A stretch of 10,660 nucleotides of DNA from JAHJEM01 sp043805315. Lineage in GTDB: Archaea; Nanobdellota; Nanobdellia; Woesearchaeales; JAHJEM01. Position numbers and translations under genes: made by a program. This document shows, piece after piece, positions 10,212-10,660 of this stretch (its first letter is position 1; each line of letters begins with the position of its first letter). The notes beneath the pieces were generated by a model. That model had not been told where the DNA came from. It did no database searches and was given only the letters and a program-made list of their open reading frames with translations. The DNA lies in NCBI GenBank assembly GCA_043805315.1, contig JAZDID010000061.1:1-10660 (forward strand), read 5' to 3'.

Positions 10212-10660
10212 ATGTATTTCCATAAAAGAAGGATCAAGTACCCGAAACTGACCATTCTCCTGTTCATCTTCTTTCTTGCCTACCTCATTTTCACCGGAAG
10301 CATATTCTCATCCCTGTTCAGGTATATTTCCTCGATGGGCTATCTGGGCTCATTCCTGCTCGGCATTTTTTTTGTCTACGGCTTCACTGCCCCTCCTGCG
10401 ACTGCGCTCCTCCTGCTCCTTGCAAAGAGCCAGAATATCTTCGTGACTGCCCTGATTGCAGGCGTCGGCGCGCTCGTCGGAGACCTTGTCCTTTTCCGGT
10501 TCATCAGGCACTCCTTTGGCGATGAGATCGAAAGGCTGAAAAAAGAAAGACTTGTCAAGCACATGTACACAAAGACACCAGGTTTCATAAAAAAATATTT
10601 CATACCAGTCATCGGAGGGTTCATCATCGCATCCCCCCTGCCTGACGAGATAGGAATCTC
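10212..10660 (+). CDS. Membrane protein, VTT/DedA-like, cut by the window end
   Basis: The frame is open from ATG 10212 to the end, giving 149 residues. It begins with a basic cytosolic MYFHKRRIKYPK. Hydrophobic helices follow at about 13-33 (LTILLFIFFLAYLIF), 43-72 (GSFLLGIFFVYGFTAPPATALLLLLAK split by a PP turn) and 76-98 (FVTALIAGVGALVGDLVLFRF). After an amphipathic charged stretch (HSFGDEIERLKKERLVKH) comes FIPVIGGFIIASPLPDEIG at about 129-147. The A-S-P-L-P-D-E motif after a Gly-rich helix, and the PPAT and GD motifs, recall VTT/SNARE-associated (DedA-like) small transporters or scramblases. This is an inference; a different small membrane family is possible. The start is supported by TATA spacing. 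Confidence 0.7.
   Translation, partial: MYFHKRRIKYPKLTILLFIFFLAYLIFTGSIFSSLFRYISSMGYLGSFLLGIFFVYGFTAPPATALLLLLAKSQNIFVTALIAGVGALVGDLVLFRFIRHSFGDEIERLKKERLVKHMYTKTPGFIKKYFIPVIGGFIIASPLPDEIGI

Overview
The window looks like chromosome from an archaeon, most likely a small-genome DPANN lineage (Woesearchaeota/Pacearchaeota-like). The phylum is an inference; the archaeal assignment rests on three signs. Two tRNA genes carry introns at position 37/38 with bulge-helix-bulge splice sites. Most promoters are a TATA box centred about 26-27 nt upstream of the start codon, so the mRNAs are probably leaderless. The gene content includes an IF5A-fold protein, an archaeal-type MscL and a CARF-wHTH regulator.

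Layout, left to right. 1-500: the tail of a gene entering from the left, then mscL on the minus strand. 690-1670: two divergent orphan genes. 1758-2228: a RelE-type toxin and its antitoxin (minus). 2297-3495: two unknown genes in tandem (minus). 3558-3863: a C-rich intergenic element, copy 1 of 2, then an intron-bearing tRNA-Gly(GCC). 3881-6523: two inverted repeats, a Fic-domain gene and two unknown genes, all plus strand, closed by a long poly-T tract. 6521-7711: an unknown helical gene, then a two-gene unit in which a 95-aa unknown protein precedes an IF5A-like protein (all minus).

7807-8160 is the most unusual part. A TATA box drives a transcript that begins with a 22-nt exact copy of the start of a tRNA. 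A string of hairpins follows, and then the complete tRNA-Ile(UAU), also with an intron. 8194-8425 is a second GC-rich, highly self-complementary stretch with no convincing gene. 8473-8534 is copy 2 of the C-rich element. 8685-10041 holds a CARF-wHTH regulator and a protein with five exact 16-residue repeats between two helix-turn-helix segments. The window ends inside a membrane protein gene.

For orphan genes only the sequence itself is described. No CRISPR array, transposase, rRNA or phage structural gene was seen. No known ncRNA family was recognised in the two structured regions.
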